This document shows, in pieces, positions 21,564 to 33,182 of a stretch of DNA of 64,000 nt (its first letter is position 1; each line of letters starts with the position of its first letter). Both the position numbers and the translations under genes were made by a program. The notes beneath the pieces are model-generated. The model saw nothing but the letters and a program-made list of their open reading frames with translations, ran no database searches and had not been told where the DNA came from. Source of the DNA: Odobenus rosmarus divergens. Taxonomy: Eukaryota; Chordata; Mammalia; Carnivora; Odobenidae. The stretch spans positions 2,395,435 through 2,459,434 of the forward strand of contig NW_004450483.1 of NCBI RefSeq assembly GCF_000321225.1, given 5' to 3'.

Positions 21564-22388
21564 TCATTTGCAAACAGTGAGAGTTTTGCTTCTTCTTTGC
21601 CAATTTGGATGCCTTTTATTTTTTTTTGTTGTCTGATTGCTGTAGCTAGGACTTCTAATACTATGTTGAATAGCAGTGGTGATAGTGGACATCCCTGCCG
21701 TGTTCCTGACCTTAGGGGGGAAAGCTGTCAGGTTTTCCCCACTGAGAATGATAGTTGCTGTGGCCTTTTCATATATGGCTTTTATGATATTGAGGTATAT
21801 TCCCTCTATCCCTACACTGTGAAGAGTTTTAGTTAAGAAAGGGTGCTGTACTTTGTCAAATGCTTTTTCTGCATCTATTGAGAGGATCATATGGTTCTTG
21901 TCCTTTCTTTTATTTATTTAGTGTATCACATTGATTGATTTGCAGATGTTGAACCATGCTTGCAGCCCAGGAATAAATCCCTCTTGGTCATGGTGAATAG
22001 TCGTTTTAATGTACTGTTGGATCCCATTGGCTAGTATTTTGGTGAGAATTTTTGCATCCATGTTCATCAGGGATATCAGTCTGTAATTCCCCTTTTTGGT
22101 GGGGTCTTCGTCTGGTCTTGGGATCAAGGTAATGCTGGCCTCATAGAATGAGTTTGGAAGTTTTACTTCCATTTCTATTTTTTGAAACAGCCTCAGAAGA
22201 ATAGGTATTAATTCTTCTTTAAATGTTTGGTAGAATTCTCCTGGGAAGCCATCCAGCCCTGGGCTCTTGTTTGTTGGGAGATTTTTGATTACTGCTTCAA
22301 TTTCCTTGCTGGTTATGGGTCTGTTTAGGTTTTCTATTTCTTCCTGTTTCAGTTTTGGTAGTTGATACGTCTCTAGGAATGCATTCAT
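21564..22388 (-). pseudogene. L1 ORF2 reverse-transcriptase remnant
   Basis: Two frames encode consecutive parts of L1 reverse transcriptase: 22388-21918 has the ...[17 protein letters not shown] and GNYRLISL blocks, and 21890-21564 has [18 protein letters not shown] and the ...[14 protein letters not shown] block. A frameshift or stop lies between them, and further stops follow. Confidence 0.85.
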
Positions 22389-22738
22389 TTCTTCCAGATT
22401 GCCTAATTTGTTGGCCTATAGTTGCTCATAATGTGTTCTTATAATTGTATTTCTTCAGTGTTGCTTGTGATCTCTTCTCTTTCAGTCATGCTTTTATTTA
22501 TTTGGGTCCTTTCTCTTTTCTTTTTGATAAGTCTGGCCAGGGGTTTATCAATCTTATTAATTCTTTCAAAGAATCAGCTCCTAGTTTCCTTGATCTATTC
22601 TACTGTTCTTTTGGTTTCTATTTCATTGATCCCTGCTCTAATCTTTATTATTTCTCTTCTCCTGCTGGGTTTAGGCTTTGTTTGCTGTTCTTTCTCCAGC
22701 TCTTTTTGGTGTAACGTTAGGTCAGGTATTTGAGACAT

Positions 22739-23212
22739 TTATTGTTTCTTGAGAAAGGCCTGTATTACTATATACTTCCCTCTTAGGACCGACTTTGCTG
22801 CATCCCAAAGGCTTTGAACAGTTGTGTTTTCATTTTCAATTGTTTCAATGAATTTTTTAAATTCTTCTTTAATTTCATGGTTTACCCATTCATTCTTTAG
22901 TAGGATGCTCTTTAGCCTCCATGTATTTGAGTTCTTTCCGACTTTCCTCTTGTGATTGAGCTCCAGTTTGAAAGCACTGTGGTCTGAAAATATGTAGGGA
23001 ATGATCCCAATCTTTTGGTACCAGTTGAGACCTAATTTGTGACCCAGTATGTGATCTGTTCTGGAGAATGTTCCATGTGCAGTCGAGAAAAATATGTATT
23101 CTGTTGCTTTAGGATGGAATGCTCTGAATATATCTGTGAAGTCCATCTCGTCCAGTGTGTCATTCAAAGCCTTTGTTTCCTTGTTGATCTTCTGCTTAGA
23201 TGATCTGTCCAT
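22739..23212 (-). pseudogene. L1 ORF2 endonuclease-domain remnant
   Basis: 157 codons open. Carries the end of the endonuclease domain with TDHILGHK and SDHSAFKLELN (the SDH catalytic motif) and the following linker WRLKSILLKNEW. The N-terminal part of the domain continues, broken, to about 23640. Confidence 0.85.
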
Positions 23213-23639
23213 TGCAGTGAGTGGGGTGTTAAAGTTCCCTACTATTATTGTATTATTATCAATGTGTTTCTTTAATTTTGTTATTAATTGGTTTATATAA
23301 TTGGCTGCTTCCCTGTTAGGGGCATAAATATTTACAATGTTAGATCTTCTTGTTGGATAGACCCCTTAATTATGATATAGTGTCCTTCCTCATCTCTTAC
23401 TATACTCGTTGGTTTAAAATCTCATTTGTCTGATATAAGGATTGCCACCCCAGCTTTCATTTGATGTCCATTAGCATAATAAATGGTTCCCCACCCCCGA
23501 CTTTCAATCCGGAGGTATCTTTGGATCTAAAATGAGTCTCTTGCAGACAGCATGTCAATGGGTCTTACTTTTTAATCTAATCTGATACCCTGTGTCTTTT
23601 GATTGGGGCATTTAGCCAATTTGCATTCAGAGTAACTAT

Positions 23640-24639
23640 TGAAAGATATGAATTTAGTGCCATTGTATTACCTGTAAAGTCACTGTTTCTGTAGATTGTC
23701 TTTGTTCCTTTCTGGTCTATGTTACTTTTGGGCTCTCTCTTCACTTAAAGGATCCTTACAGGGCTGGTTTAGTGATCATAAATTCTTTTAGTTTCTGTTT
23801 GTCCTGGAAGCTTTTTATCTTCTATTTTGAATGACATCCTTGCTGGAAAAAGTATTCTTGGCTGCATATTTTTCTCATTCAGCACCCTGAATATATCATG
23901 CCAGTCCTTTCTGGCCTGCCCAGGTCTCTGTAGATAGATCTTTTGCTAGTCTAATGTTTCTGCCTTTGTAGGTTATGGACCTCTTGTCCTGAGCTGCTTT
24001 CAGGATTTTCTCTTTGTCTCTGAGATTTGCAAGTTTCACTCTTATATGTCGGGGTGTTGACCTATTTTTATTGATTTTGAGGGGGTTTTCTGTGCCTTCT
24101 GGACTTGGATACCTTCTTCCTTCCCCAGATTAGGGACGTTCTCTGCAATAATTTGCTCCAGTATACCTTCTGCCACCCTCTCTCTTTCCTCTTCTTCTGG
24201 GATCCCAATTATTCTAATATTGTTTCGCTTTATGGTATCACTCATCTCTCAAATTCTCCCCTCATGATCCAGTAGTTGTTTATCTCTCTTTTTCTCGGCT
24301 TCTTTATTGTCCATCATATTGTCTTCTATATCACTAATTCTCTCTTCTGTTTCATTTATCCTAGCAGTTAGAGCCTCCATTTTTTTAGAGCCTCCATTTT
24401 TGATTACATCTCATTAATAGCCTTTTTTATTTCAACTTTATTAGATTTTAGTTATTTTATTTCTCCAGAAAGGGATTCTCTAGTATCTTCTATGCTTTTT
24501 TCAAGGCCAGCTAGTACCTTTATAATCATTATTCTGAACTCTAGTTTTGACATCTTACTTATGTCCATACTGATTAGGTCCTTGCCAGTCAGTACTGCCT
24601 CTTGTTCTCTTTTTGAGGTGAGTTTGTCTGTCTTGTCAT
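23640..24639 (-). pseudogene. L1 ORF1 remnant
   Basis: Starts at ATG 24639 (MTRQTNSPQ) and includes the conserved NNIRIIGIPEEEERE segment near 24215. In-frame stops occur in the coiled-coil part and again downstream. A local duplication of AAAATGGAGGCTCTAA lies near 24370-24400. Confidence 0.8.
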
Positions 24640-24769
24640 TCTGTCCAGAGAGGAAGAGATGAACGAGAGAACAAAATAATAAAATGGCAACAACACCCCA
24701 GAGAAATATACACTAAACAAATTAGAAGAGACCCAAAACCGAAAAAATAATTTAAAAAAAGAGAATATA

Positions 24770-24958
24770 GGGGTGCCTGGGTGGCTCAGTCATTAAGCGT
24801 CTGCCTTTGGCTCAGATCATGATCCCAGGGACCTGGGATCGAGCCCCACATTGGGCACCCTGCTCAGCGGGGTGTCTGCTTAACCCTCTAAACTTTCCAC
24901 CTGTTTGTGATCTCTGTCTTTCACTCTCTCAAATAAATAAATAAAATCTTAAAAAAAG
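24770..24958 (+). mobile_element. CAN-SINE in the L1 5' UTR, with TSD
   Basis: Duplication AGAGAATATA at 24760-24769 and 24959-24968. GGGGTGCCTGGGTGGCTCAG head. Confidence 0.95.
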
Positions 24959-24959
24959 A

Positions 24960-25640
24960 GAGAATATAATCAGACAGATGAACAGAATAGAGCAATACAC
25001 TGGATCCTGTGTCTATTTTGGTCTGTTAGAAAATTAGATCCCAAAATTGTAAAGGAAGAAAAACTTATATGTGTACAAAAATAAAATTAAATACAATGAA
25101 GGGATAGAATGTAACTGTAAAAATGAAAATTAAAAGATAAAGAAAAGGAGGAATATAAACAGATAGGTGTACAGAACAGAGGAATACACTATATCCTGAG
25201 TGTATTTTTGTTGGTTTGTTAGAAGAAACAACATCTCAAAATTATAAAGAAAGAAAAACATATATATACAAAAATAAAAGATAAAAGTAAATACGTTGAA
25301 AGGATAGAATGTAACTGTAAAGATGAAAATAAAAAACGACTTTAACAAAACAAAACACAAGAGAAAAAGAAGAAGAAAAAAACAGAGAGAATATGATCAG
25401 ACAGGTGAAAAGAACAGAGCCATACACTAAATTCTGGGTGTATTTTGGTCTGTTAGAAGAAACTGTATCCCAGAATTGTAAAGAAGAAAAACTTATATAT
25501 ATATATAAATTTATATATTAATTTATATATTTATATATATAAATTTATATTATATATTTATATATATAAAATCAAATACAAGGAAAAGATAGAATGTAAT
25601 TGTAAAAATAAAAATTAAAAAATACTTTAGAAAAGAGTTG
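24960..25640. repeat. About 200-bp tandem repeat (three copies) in the L1 5' UTR
   Basis: Three imperfect copies (about 24960-25137, 25138-25345 and 25385-25640) share, in order, an AATAT(A/G)ATCAGACAG-like start, ACAGA(A)CAG.G..ATACACT, a GTCTGTTAGAA block, a CAAAATTGTAAAG.AAGAAAAAC block and GATAGAATGTAA(C/T)TGTAAA. The third copy has expanded into an AT-rich (TATATAAATTTATATA) tract at 25495-25570. Confidence 0.8.
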
Positions 25641-26780
25641 ATAAATAACAATTGGGTGAAAAAGGAAAGAGAAAAAAAAATTGAAAGACTAAAGAATCGT
25701 GGGGAAAACCCCATGAATTCTATATCCTATACTCCCCTAATGCTGGAGTTTTGCAGTCCTTGTTGATCGGTAAACTTGGTCTTGGCTGGATGTTCTTGTT
25801 GATCTTCTGGGGGCGGGGCCTGTTGCATTGATTCCCATGGGTGTTTGCCTGAGGCGGAATTGCACTGCCCTTGCTGGGGCAGACTAAGTAATCTGCTCCA
25901 GTTTGCTCTCTGTAGCTTTTGTTCCCTGAAACAATTACGTGCAGCTTTAGAGGATGAGAATGAAAATGGCAGCCTCCCAATCTCTGGCCCCAGAGCCAAG
26001 AGTTCAGGGCCCCATTCCTCAGCACGCCCTCAGGGAAAAGCAGTCAATCACTCCTGTCTCCTTCAGCTATCTGTGTATCCTGTGCTCACCCGGCCTGTGA
26101 CCTAGCTTTTCTATCTCAGGCATGCGACCCTGTTTTGAGTCTCCAAACCCTGCGGACTCCTGCAGTGGGCTCCCCCACCACTCCTCCCGGGGGAGGAAGG
26201 AGGGTCTCGCCGGTTCTGTAGCTTGCTGGGCCCCTGCTTGGGGAGCAGTCGCCTGACCATGTCAAGGTTCAGGGTTTATGGCAACACTGAGCTGAGAGGC
26301 CACTCCTAGGCTCACTGGTTACAGCCGGCTTCCCCACTCCAATACCTGGGTATTCTGCCTCACTCAAGCACCCCCAGTCTTTCTGTGACTCCGAGGGTCC
26401 TGAGACCACACACTGTCCCACCTAGGATTCCAATCCGCTTCGCCACCTGAACACCTTTCAAGCGGGGACATCCCTCACCAGAGCCAACTTCTTAGAGTTC
26501 CGATTTTTTTCTCCACTGCTCTATCACTTGCTGGTGCTGGCTGATGGAGGCTCCCTGCCCCTGCAGTTTATCTTCCCATATATCACCTTGGATTCCCTTC
26601 TCCACACCTTCTACCTTGCAGAAAGTGGTCGCTTTTCTATTTGTAGAGTTGCAGCTATTCTTTTCTTAGGTCTCTGGTTGAGTTCGCAGGTGTTCAGAAT
26701 GATTTGATAGCTATCTAGCTGAATTCCTGGGACCGGATGAAACTAAGGTTTCCTACTCCTGCCATCTTGGAATCTCTCCG

Positions 26781-27985
26781 CCTGATTCATTAATATTGTA
26801 TACCTCTTTACTTGAGTTTTCTTTAATTTCACTCACGATGCTTTGATGTTTTCATTGTACAGGTCTTGCAGATATTTTTAAATTCATCCCTAATTCATGT
26901 TTTTGGATGCTACTGTAAAGTTTTTTAAATTTTGATTTTCAGTTGTTCATTGCTAGTCCATAGAAATAGAACTGATTTTTTAATATTGTATCCTATGATA
27001 TTGTTTCTTTTCTTTCCAATCTAGATGGCTTTTTCCTTGCCACATGTCCTTGCTAGAAGCTCCAGGATGCTGCTGAATAGAAGTGGTAAGAGTAGACATC
27101 TTACCACCATAAGGAGAAGTTTCCTTATAGCGTTAGTTTGTTTAGAGTTTGTATCATGGATGGGGAACAACATTTGTTAAATGCTTTTTCTGCATCTACT
27201 GAGGTGATCACATTTTGTTTTTTCAGTCTTTCAATATGGTGAATTGCAGTGATTTGTTTCTGAATGTTAGGCAAACTTTGTATTCTTGTAATAAATCTCA
27301 CTTTATCTTTTTTACATATTGCTGGATTTGATTTGCTAATATTTTATTAAAGATTTTTGCATCCATGTTATATTTTGTGTCTTTTTTTTCCCCACTCACT
27401 GTAATATTTGTGAGATTCATCTGTATTATTGCATGAGTTGTAGTTTGTCCATTTATTATCATATATTATTCCATTGCATGAATATTCCATATTACTTCTG
27501 TTCTCCTGTTGATGGACATGTGGGTTATTTTCAGTTTGGGGCTGTTATGAATAGTGCTGTTATGAACATTTTTGTGCAGGTCTTCGTGATGCATTTCAGT
27601 TGGGTGTATACCCAGGAATTGAATTGCTGGGCCCTATGGTATACATATGTTTAGCTTTATCATCAGACAGTTATCTAAGATATTTGAGCTGAAATATTTG
27701 TGCTGATGGAACATCAACAGCATATGAGAGTTCTGATTGCTCTACATTTTGCGAATACTTGACATTTCTTTTTCTTTTTCATTTTTGCTATTCTGGTGGC
27801 TGTGTTTTTGTATCATATTGTGGTCTTAAATTTCTCTGATGACTAGCAAGGTTGAGCACTTTTTGTTTATTGGTCATTTGCATAGCCTCTTTTGAGAAGT
27901 TCAAGTCCTTTGCTCTTTTCTCCTGTTGGATTATCTGTCTTTTTATTATTGATTTGTGGGAGTTCTTTATATATTCTGGATACGA
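26781..27985 (-). mobile_element. Older L1 fragments, minus strand
   Basis: RT-region text in reverse to about 27370 (AATGCTTTTTCTGCATCTACTGAGG..., GCTCCAGGATGCTGCTGAATAG), then a 3' part from 27370 (TCCCCACTCACTGTAATATTTG, GGACATGTGGGTTATTTTCAG). Diverged from the young-type L1 next to it. Confidence 0.75.
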
Positions 27986-28002
27986 GTATTTTGTGACTGG
28001 TG

Positions 28003-28204
28003 GGTGCCTGGGCGGCTCAGTTGGCTAAGCTACTGCCTTCGGCTCAGGTCATGATCCTGGAGTCCTGGGATCGAGTACCGCATCGGGCTCCGGGCTGAGC
28101 AAGGAGTCTGCTTCTCCCTCTGACCCTCCCCCCTCTCATGTACTCTCTCTATTTCATTCTCTCTCTCAAATAAATAAATAAAATATTTAAAAAAAAGAGA
28201 AAGC
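28003..28204 (+). mobile_element. CAN-SINE with TSD
   Basis: Head GGTGCCTGGGCGGCTCAG. Duplication GACTGGTG at 27995-28002 and 28205-28212. Confidence 0.95.
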
Positions 28205-28313
28205 GACTGGTGTAAAATGCTGTGGTAAAAATCTAGGTAGCAGCTACATGGGTATTCATTGTAAAAGTCTTTCAACTTATCTTTATTATTTCTTTTTTTC
28301 TTTCTTTCTTTCT

Positions 28314-28420
28314 TTTTTTTTTTTTAGTGGGCAGCAAAGCAAAGTTTATTGAGCGATAGTACAAAACTCCTGAAGAGGGAGGGGACCCACGAGGGTTGCC
28401 CTCAACTTTTCTGTATGTTG
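28314..28420 (-). mobile_element. Poly-A-ended retrocopy of an LTR-terminated transcript (candidate)
   Basis: Minus strand: ...GGGTCCCCTCCCTCTTCAGG, CAATAAACTTTGCTTTGCTG, CCCACT, then an A-run of about 14 (plus a TTTC microsatellite at 28290-28312). The CAATAAA + CTTTGCT...CCCACT pattern is typical of a gammaretroviral-type LTR R end. The A-tail right after it suggests the RNA, not the DNA provirus, was copied. The far boundary is unclear. Confidence 0.45.
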
Positions 28421-28516
28421 GAAAAGTTTCCTAATAAAATGGAGAGAAATAAATAAGATGAAAGCTCTCAAAGTCCTTTAAAGTTGGGTGAGGCTGAAAG
28501 GAGGCTAGCTTTTCTT

Positions 28517-28718
28517 TTCTTTCTTTCTTTGTTGTTTTTTTTTTAAGATTTTATTTATTTATTTGACAGAGAGAGACGATACAAGCAGGGGGAGTGGAAG
28601 AGGGAGAAGCAGGCTTCCTGAAGAGCAGGGAGCCCGATGCGGGGCTCGATCCCAGGACCCTGGGATCATGACCTGAGCCGAAGGCAGACGTTTAACGACT
28701 GAGCCACCCAGGCGCCCT
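28517..28718 (-). mobile_element. CAN-SINE with 16-bp TSD
   Basis: Duplication GAGGCTAGCTTTTCTT at 28501-28516 and 28719-28734. Complete SINE. Confidence 0.97.
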
Positions 28719-28734
28719 GAGGCTAGCTTTTCTT

Positions 28735-29371
28735 GCTCCCTGTCACCAGCTCCTGCAGACCCTCCCTCCATCTGTGTGTCACGCTGTTCTGTCCCGTGGC
28801 TATCAGTGCTGGAAAGTGGCTTCCTCCCTTGGAGCCTCCAACACATTTCCCTCTTTCCACGCAGGAGCTCAGGCTCCTCTGTCAGCATTTGGGTCTTGAT
28901 CATGTGCACGATTCAGGACGGTGGTTTTGTCACTGCAATGACACCAAAAGGCTTTGCATTTGGTCCCCCCGCGTGGCACCTGGTCTGTGAGGGAGGGTGG
29001 GGACGCCTCAGTCCCACTCGGCTTCCTGGGCAACTCAGGGCCTCCCTGGTTAACCCATTAACACACACAACTTGGTTCATGGGAAACATCTGGCCTTCTG
29101 CTCCCTGGCCATTGAATTAAACTTTGGGGAGCAGTGCTGGACCTGAGAAAGACCCTCAAACTGCAAGACACCATGTTTTACCCTCCAAAGTATAAAAACA
29201 AAACAATTTTTAACGTGATACTACTTCAATGCTGGCAGGGATGTGATGATGGCAGGGCACATGGGTACATGACCAGTAAGAGCTTTTTTATGGAAATATT
29301 TTACATATGTATAGAAATTCTATATTTTGAATCCATAAGTTATATCCAAGGATTTATCTCTAAGTGAAAAG
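28735..29371. other. No gene recognised
   Basis: Unique or very old sequence. Short ORFs only. Confidence 0.45.
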
Positions 29372-29384
29372 TCAAAATGTTTTC

Positions 29385-29588
29385 TTTTTTTCTTTTTTTT
29401 TAAAGATTTTATTTATTTATTTGAGAGAGAGAGAATGAGAGAGAGAGAGCACGAGAGGGAAGAGGGTCAGAGGGAGAAGCAGACTCCCCGCCGAGCAGGG
29501 AGCCCGATGCGGGACTCGATCCCGGGACTCCAGGATCATGACCTGAGCCGAAGGCAGTCGCTTAACCAACTGAGCCACCCAGGCACCC
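29385..29588 (-). mobile_element. CAN-SINE with TSD
   Basis: Duplication TCAAAATGTTTTC at 29372-29384 and 29589-29601. Body of the GAGCACGAGAGGGAAGAGGG subtype. Confidence 0.96.
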
Positions 29589-29601
29589 TCAAAATGTTTT
29601 C

Positions 29602-30555
29602 AAAGGTCTAAATATGAAGATATTTTATAAGTTATCATAATAATAGCAAAAATTGGATATTGCCTGTCAGGATACTAATTCAATGGCAGTTCAACAATGT
29701 GATACAAATATTACCCAGACATTTTTCACTATATACTTTTAGCGGGGAGAAATGAGGTTATAGAACTTTCTACACAATGTGATCCTCACGATACGCTAAA
29801 GGACTACGAGAGATTATTTGTTCTCCTTTTTATAGTTTCTGGTATTTTCCAAGTTAGCTGTAATACATGCACATTGATTTTCGAATTAGAAAAGAATTTT
29901 CAGTGTGGCAGTCTGGAGCTGAGATATGAAGGAGAGGTCTACTGGGGATTCACGGTATGATGCATTTAAAGAGACTGTACCTTAAAAGGTTTGTTTAAAA
30001 ACTCTTAAAATCAATTTGTCAAATCTTTTGCTTTAATATGAAGATAGTGCAGGACCCTGTTTAAGATCAAACTGGTGGAAATGTTAAGTCAGTGGGTAGA
30101 GGGAACAAAGACTACCGCTGAAGAGTGGAACTTTGTCTGCACTGGGCTGGAGCAAAATTGCATTACAAAATTCCCGAGAGTATAACTGCAAGCAAGGGGT
30201 GTGAACTGTCCGTCGTGGTAAAGGCTGCTGTTCTTGCTATCTTGCATCATTGATGGCATTGGCTGTCAGTTCCCACCATCCACAGGGGAAGTGAAAGGTC
30301 AGTGGAAGGGAAGGAACAGGGAGAAGGGAAATTTCACTTAGGAGGTCCCTAGAGTTCGCACTGTGATGGTAATTTTGCAAGCATTATCAGTCATCTTATC
30401 CTGAGAGTAGCCCCGTGAGATGTGCATTAAAACGTCACCAGGAAGTGACAGAAACCTGCATCAGACTAGCTCAAGCAAAAAGGGGATGTAATGGTTCAGT
30501 TATCTAGAAAGGACAGCTTGAAGGAAGCCTCATGTGATAACGTCGTGAATCTCTG
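29602..30555. other. No gene recognised
   Basis: AT-rich up to 29900, then mixed. A weak MIR-like stretch at 30360-30440 is too diverged to call. Confidence 0.4.
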
Positions 30556-31055
30556 ACAGGTTATACCCCAGTGCCCCCCTCAAATGGCTGCAACAGTGTC
30601 TTCCATCCCACAGGCCTTTCCAACAATGGGACATTGACACTTCTCTTATTAAGCAATGGGGCCTGTGTTCTCTGTCCTTGAATTTGGGTGTGCTTATGAT
30701 GATGGTGGAGGTGCCGCCATGTGGCTTGGGAGGCGAGGTGATACAGGTTCTGCCTGGGTCTCTTGGGACACCCGTTCTGGGAACTTGTGCTATTAGGAAG
30801 CCTCCCCCACATGGCGAGCCCTGTGTAGGGGTCCTGGCTGACAGCCAGGGTCAGCCACCAGGCACCAGCATGAGTGACAAGGCTCTGAGGGGACTCCATC
30901 CCCATGATCATCTAGCGGCAACCACATGAGCTACTCTGAAAAACAGCATCCAGTGAAAGCCCAGTCGAGTCCAGAACCGTGAGAATGGTAATGAAATTAT
31001 TGTTGTCTTAAGCCAGTAAGTTTGGGGGTGACTTGTTATACAGCAACAGATAACT
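30556..31055 (+). mobile_element. MaLR LTR (MLT1-like), plus strand
   Basis: Ends with the characteristic ...AGTCCAGAACCGTGAG, then GTTGTCTTAAGCCAGTAAG and TTATACAGCAACAGATAAC. The left part (GACATTGACACTTC...) fits the LTR start. No open frame of interest. Confidence 0.7.
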
Positions 31056-31339
31056 TTTTTCTTCCAGTGTCCAAATAAAATCTATGGTAAGAGCTAATTG
31101 GCTGAGTCCTGACCATGCTGGATCATCACTGCGGCCCAAGGAATGGAGTTCTGTAACCTAGCTTGCCGGCTGTATACTTGCCCTTTCCCCTGTTAATGAC
31201 ATCCGAGTACTATTTGGGTTGACAAGGTGCACAGTCTGTCTTGTAGCTAAGCATGTGGTTAAATTCTGGCCAATGAGACACAAGCAGAGGTGTATGTGGT
31301 TCTTTAGGGACAGATCCTGTATTTGTTTCCTATAATCTT

Positions 31340-31790
31340 GCCTAGTCTCCTGTTGCTGTAACAAATTATTACAGATTTAGTAGCTTAAAGCAACACAGAT
31401 TTATTGCCTTCCAGTTCTGGAGATCAGAAGTCTGACCCAGATCTCACTAGGCTAAAGTCAGGGTGCCGGGAGGGCTGCATTCCTTCTGGAGGCTGTAGGG
31501 GAGTCTCTCTTTCCTTGTCTTTTCAGTTTCTGGAGGCCCTGGCTTAGGACTTCTTCAAAGCCATCAATATCACATCACTCTGACATTGACTGTTCTCCTT
31601 GCTTCTTCCACATTTAAGGACCCTTGTTATTATAGTGGGCCCAGCTAGATAATGCAGGATCATTTCTCTACTTTAAGGTCAGCTAATAACCTTCCATCTG
31701 CAACCTTAATTGCCCTTTGCTGTGTAACCTAACATATGCACAGGTTCTGGGGATCAGAACATGGACATCCTTGGGATATCATTTCTCTGC
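31340..31790 (-). mobile_element. MaLR LTR (MLT1-like), minus strand
   Basis: Reverse MLT1 text: CTCCTGTTGCTGTAACAAAT, AGTAGCTTAAAGCAACACAG, CCAGTTCTGGAGATCAGAAG, then ...TTAAGGACCCTTGTTATTA... and GGTTCTGGGGATCAG. Confidence 0.72.
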
Positions 31791-31856
31791 CTACTGGAGA
31801 TCCTTAGATGGGAGGGGATATCGTTTTGTCCTTTCCTCCTCCTTCCCCCATCTTTG

Positions 31857-32051
31857 TTTTTTAAAGATTTATTTATTTATTTGAGAGAGAGAGAGCATGG
31901 GGGGGAGGGGTAGAGGGAGGGAGAGAATCTGAGACAGACTCCACACTGAGCATGGAGCCCAACTCGGGGCTTGATCTCATGGCCCTGAGATCATGACCTG
32001 AGCTGAAATCAAGAGTTGGAAGCTCAACCAACTGAGCCACCCAGGTGCCCC
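31857..32051 (-). mobile_element. CAN-SINE, older, no clear TSD
   Basis: AAAGATTTATTTATTTATTTGAG, GA/GGGG body, and head GAGCCACCCAGGTGCCCC. Confidence 0.9.
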
Positions 32052-32229
32052 AGTCCCACTGTCTTGAATGGACTCAGATATGTTCACTTATGGAATGAGG
32101 TTCTGTGGTTCGCAGCCTACCAGAACCACCTCTTGACAGTTGCTCAAATGGGAGAGGGAGGGGATGCTGGACGGACAAAAACATCAAATGTCCTCTGTGA
32201 ACATGTGCTACAAAAATGCTGCATAACCA

Positions 32230-32650
32230 ACAACCCCCAAGACTGAGAACCTTACAACAACATTTATCATCAGTGTGTAGTAGCTCACAGGTCTTCAGTT
32301 GATGGTGGCTCTGCCAGGCTTCTCTGAGACCAACTGGACTTAACTTTAGGCTGTGGGTTAGGTTCAGGTGTGTTCTACCTGTCTCTCACATCTACCTGGG
32401 ACAGCTGCTCCTCAGGAATATTCTCCTCAGGAATATTCTTCTCATGGCAGATGGCAAAGTATATGAGGGCAAACCAAGCCAAGTAAGCACATCCACAGCT
32501 CTTCCTTGCATCATGTCTGATCAAATTTCACTGGCCAAAGCAAGTCATATGACCATACCCAGTGTCAAGGGAGTGGAAATGAAAATTCTGCCCATTCTAG
32601 TGGGAGGGTCTTCAGAGGGACGCACAAAGTTGCATAGATATATAATTACT
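32230..32650 (-). mobile_element. Probable MaLR-type LTR or internal fragment
   Basis: Text such as GTGGCTCTGCCAGGCTTCTC, GGCCAAAGCAAGTCATATGACC and GAAAATTCTGCCCATTCTAG is typical of an old mammalian LTR element. Includes a local duplication CTCCTCAGGAATATTCT. Family uncertain. Confidence 0.4.
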
Positions 32651-32959
32651 TGAAGCAGGTAAAGGGTTGGGAGCCGTCACCCACTTTGCCACAGTGGTAT
32701 AAACCAAATCATTTCTCTCACCAGTGGGGGAGTTTTGGAGGGATTTTTCTTTATGCCCACTTGACCTGATGGGCTAATTCCTCAGGAATAGTGGAGTGGA
32801 GACGTTTCCTTAAAAGAAGGGATGAGGGTCCAAGTTCACATGAACACAAAAGATAAACAATTTAAGATTGAGAAAGAGTCTGGGCTACTTCATCCAGAAC
32901 CTCTCAAACCTTAAAATCCTAAAAGAGATTAATTCATTTTTTAATTTAAACCCTTTTGT

Positions 32960-33182
32960 TGACTAATAATAGTTACCATGTATTAATTTTTCTTCTGTGT
33001 ATTAGGCATTTATTCAGTCCTCCCTCATAGAGATTATCCTATTTTATACACAAAACTCAGGCTCAGGGAAGATAAGAAACTTGCTCAAGGTCACGAAGAA
33101 CAAAAGTGGTCATGTCTTGATTTAAATTCAAATCTATCTGCAAAGCCCATGCTCTTTCCAGCCCGGTGTATCACCTGATGAA
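32960..33182 (+). repeat. MIR element, well preserved
   Basis: CTATTTTATACACAAAACTC, AGGCTCAGGGAAGATAAG, AACTTGCTCAAGGTCACG, and ...AAAGCCCATGCTCTTTCCAG: nearly the whole MIR core in order. Confidence 0.8.

Larger units (their letters stand above)
20521..26780 (-). mobile_element. Carnivore L1, nearly complete at the 5' side, 3' truncated and degraded
   Basis: Read on the minus strand. The 5' end near 26780 is GGCGGAGAGATTCCAAGATGGCAGGAG-like, followed by a 5' UTR to about 24640. ORF1 starts at 24639 (MTRQTNSPQKEN) and is broken by several stops. ORF2 runs from about 23640 to 20521: endonuclease region at 22739-23212, then reverse transcriptase at 21564-22388 ([10 protein letters not shown] block; the usual catalytic FADD motif is not intact in one frame). 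It stops at GAATCCATCAAAATCC, so the ORF2 C-terminus, the 3' UTR and the poly-A are missing. Two SINEs interrupt it. It cannot be mobile. Confidence 0.88.

Noticed and set aside
19511..26780. Twin-priming inversion as the cause of the opposed L1 segments
   Set aside because: Twin priming puts the inverted 5' segment away from the poly-A side. Here the two L1s meet tail to tail, so the arrangement does not fit.
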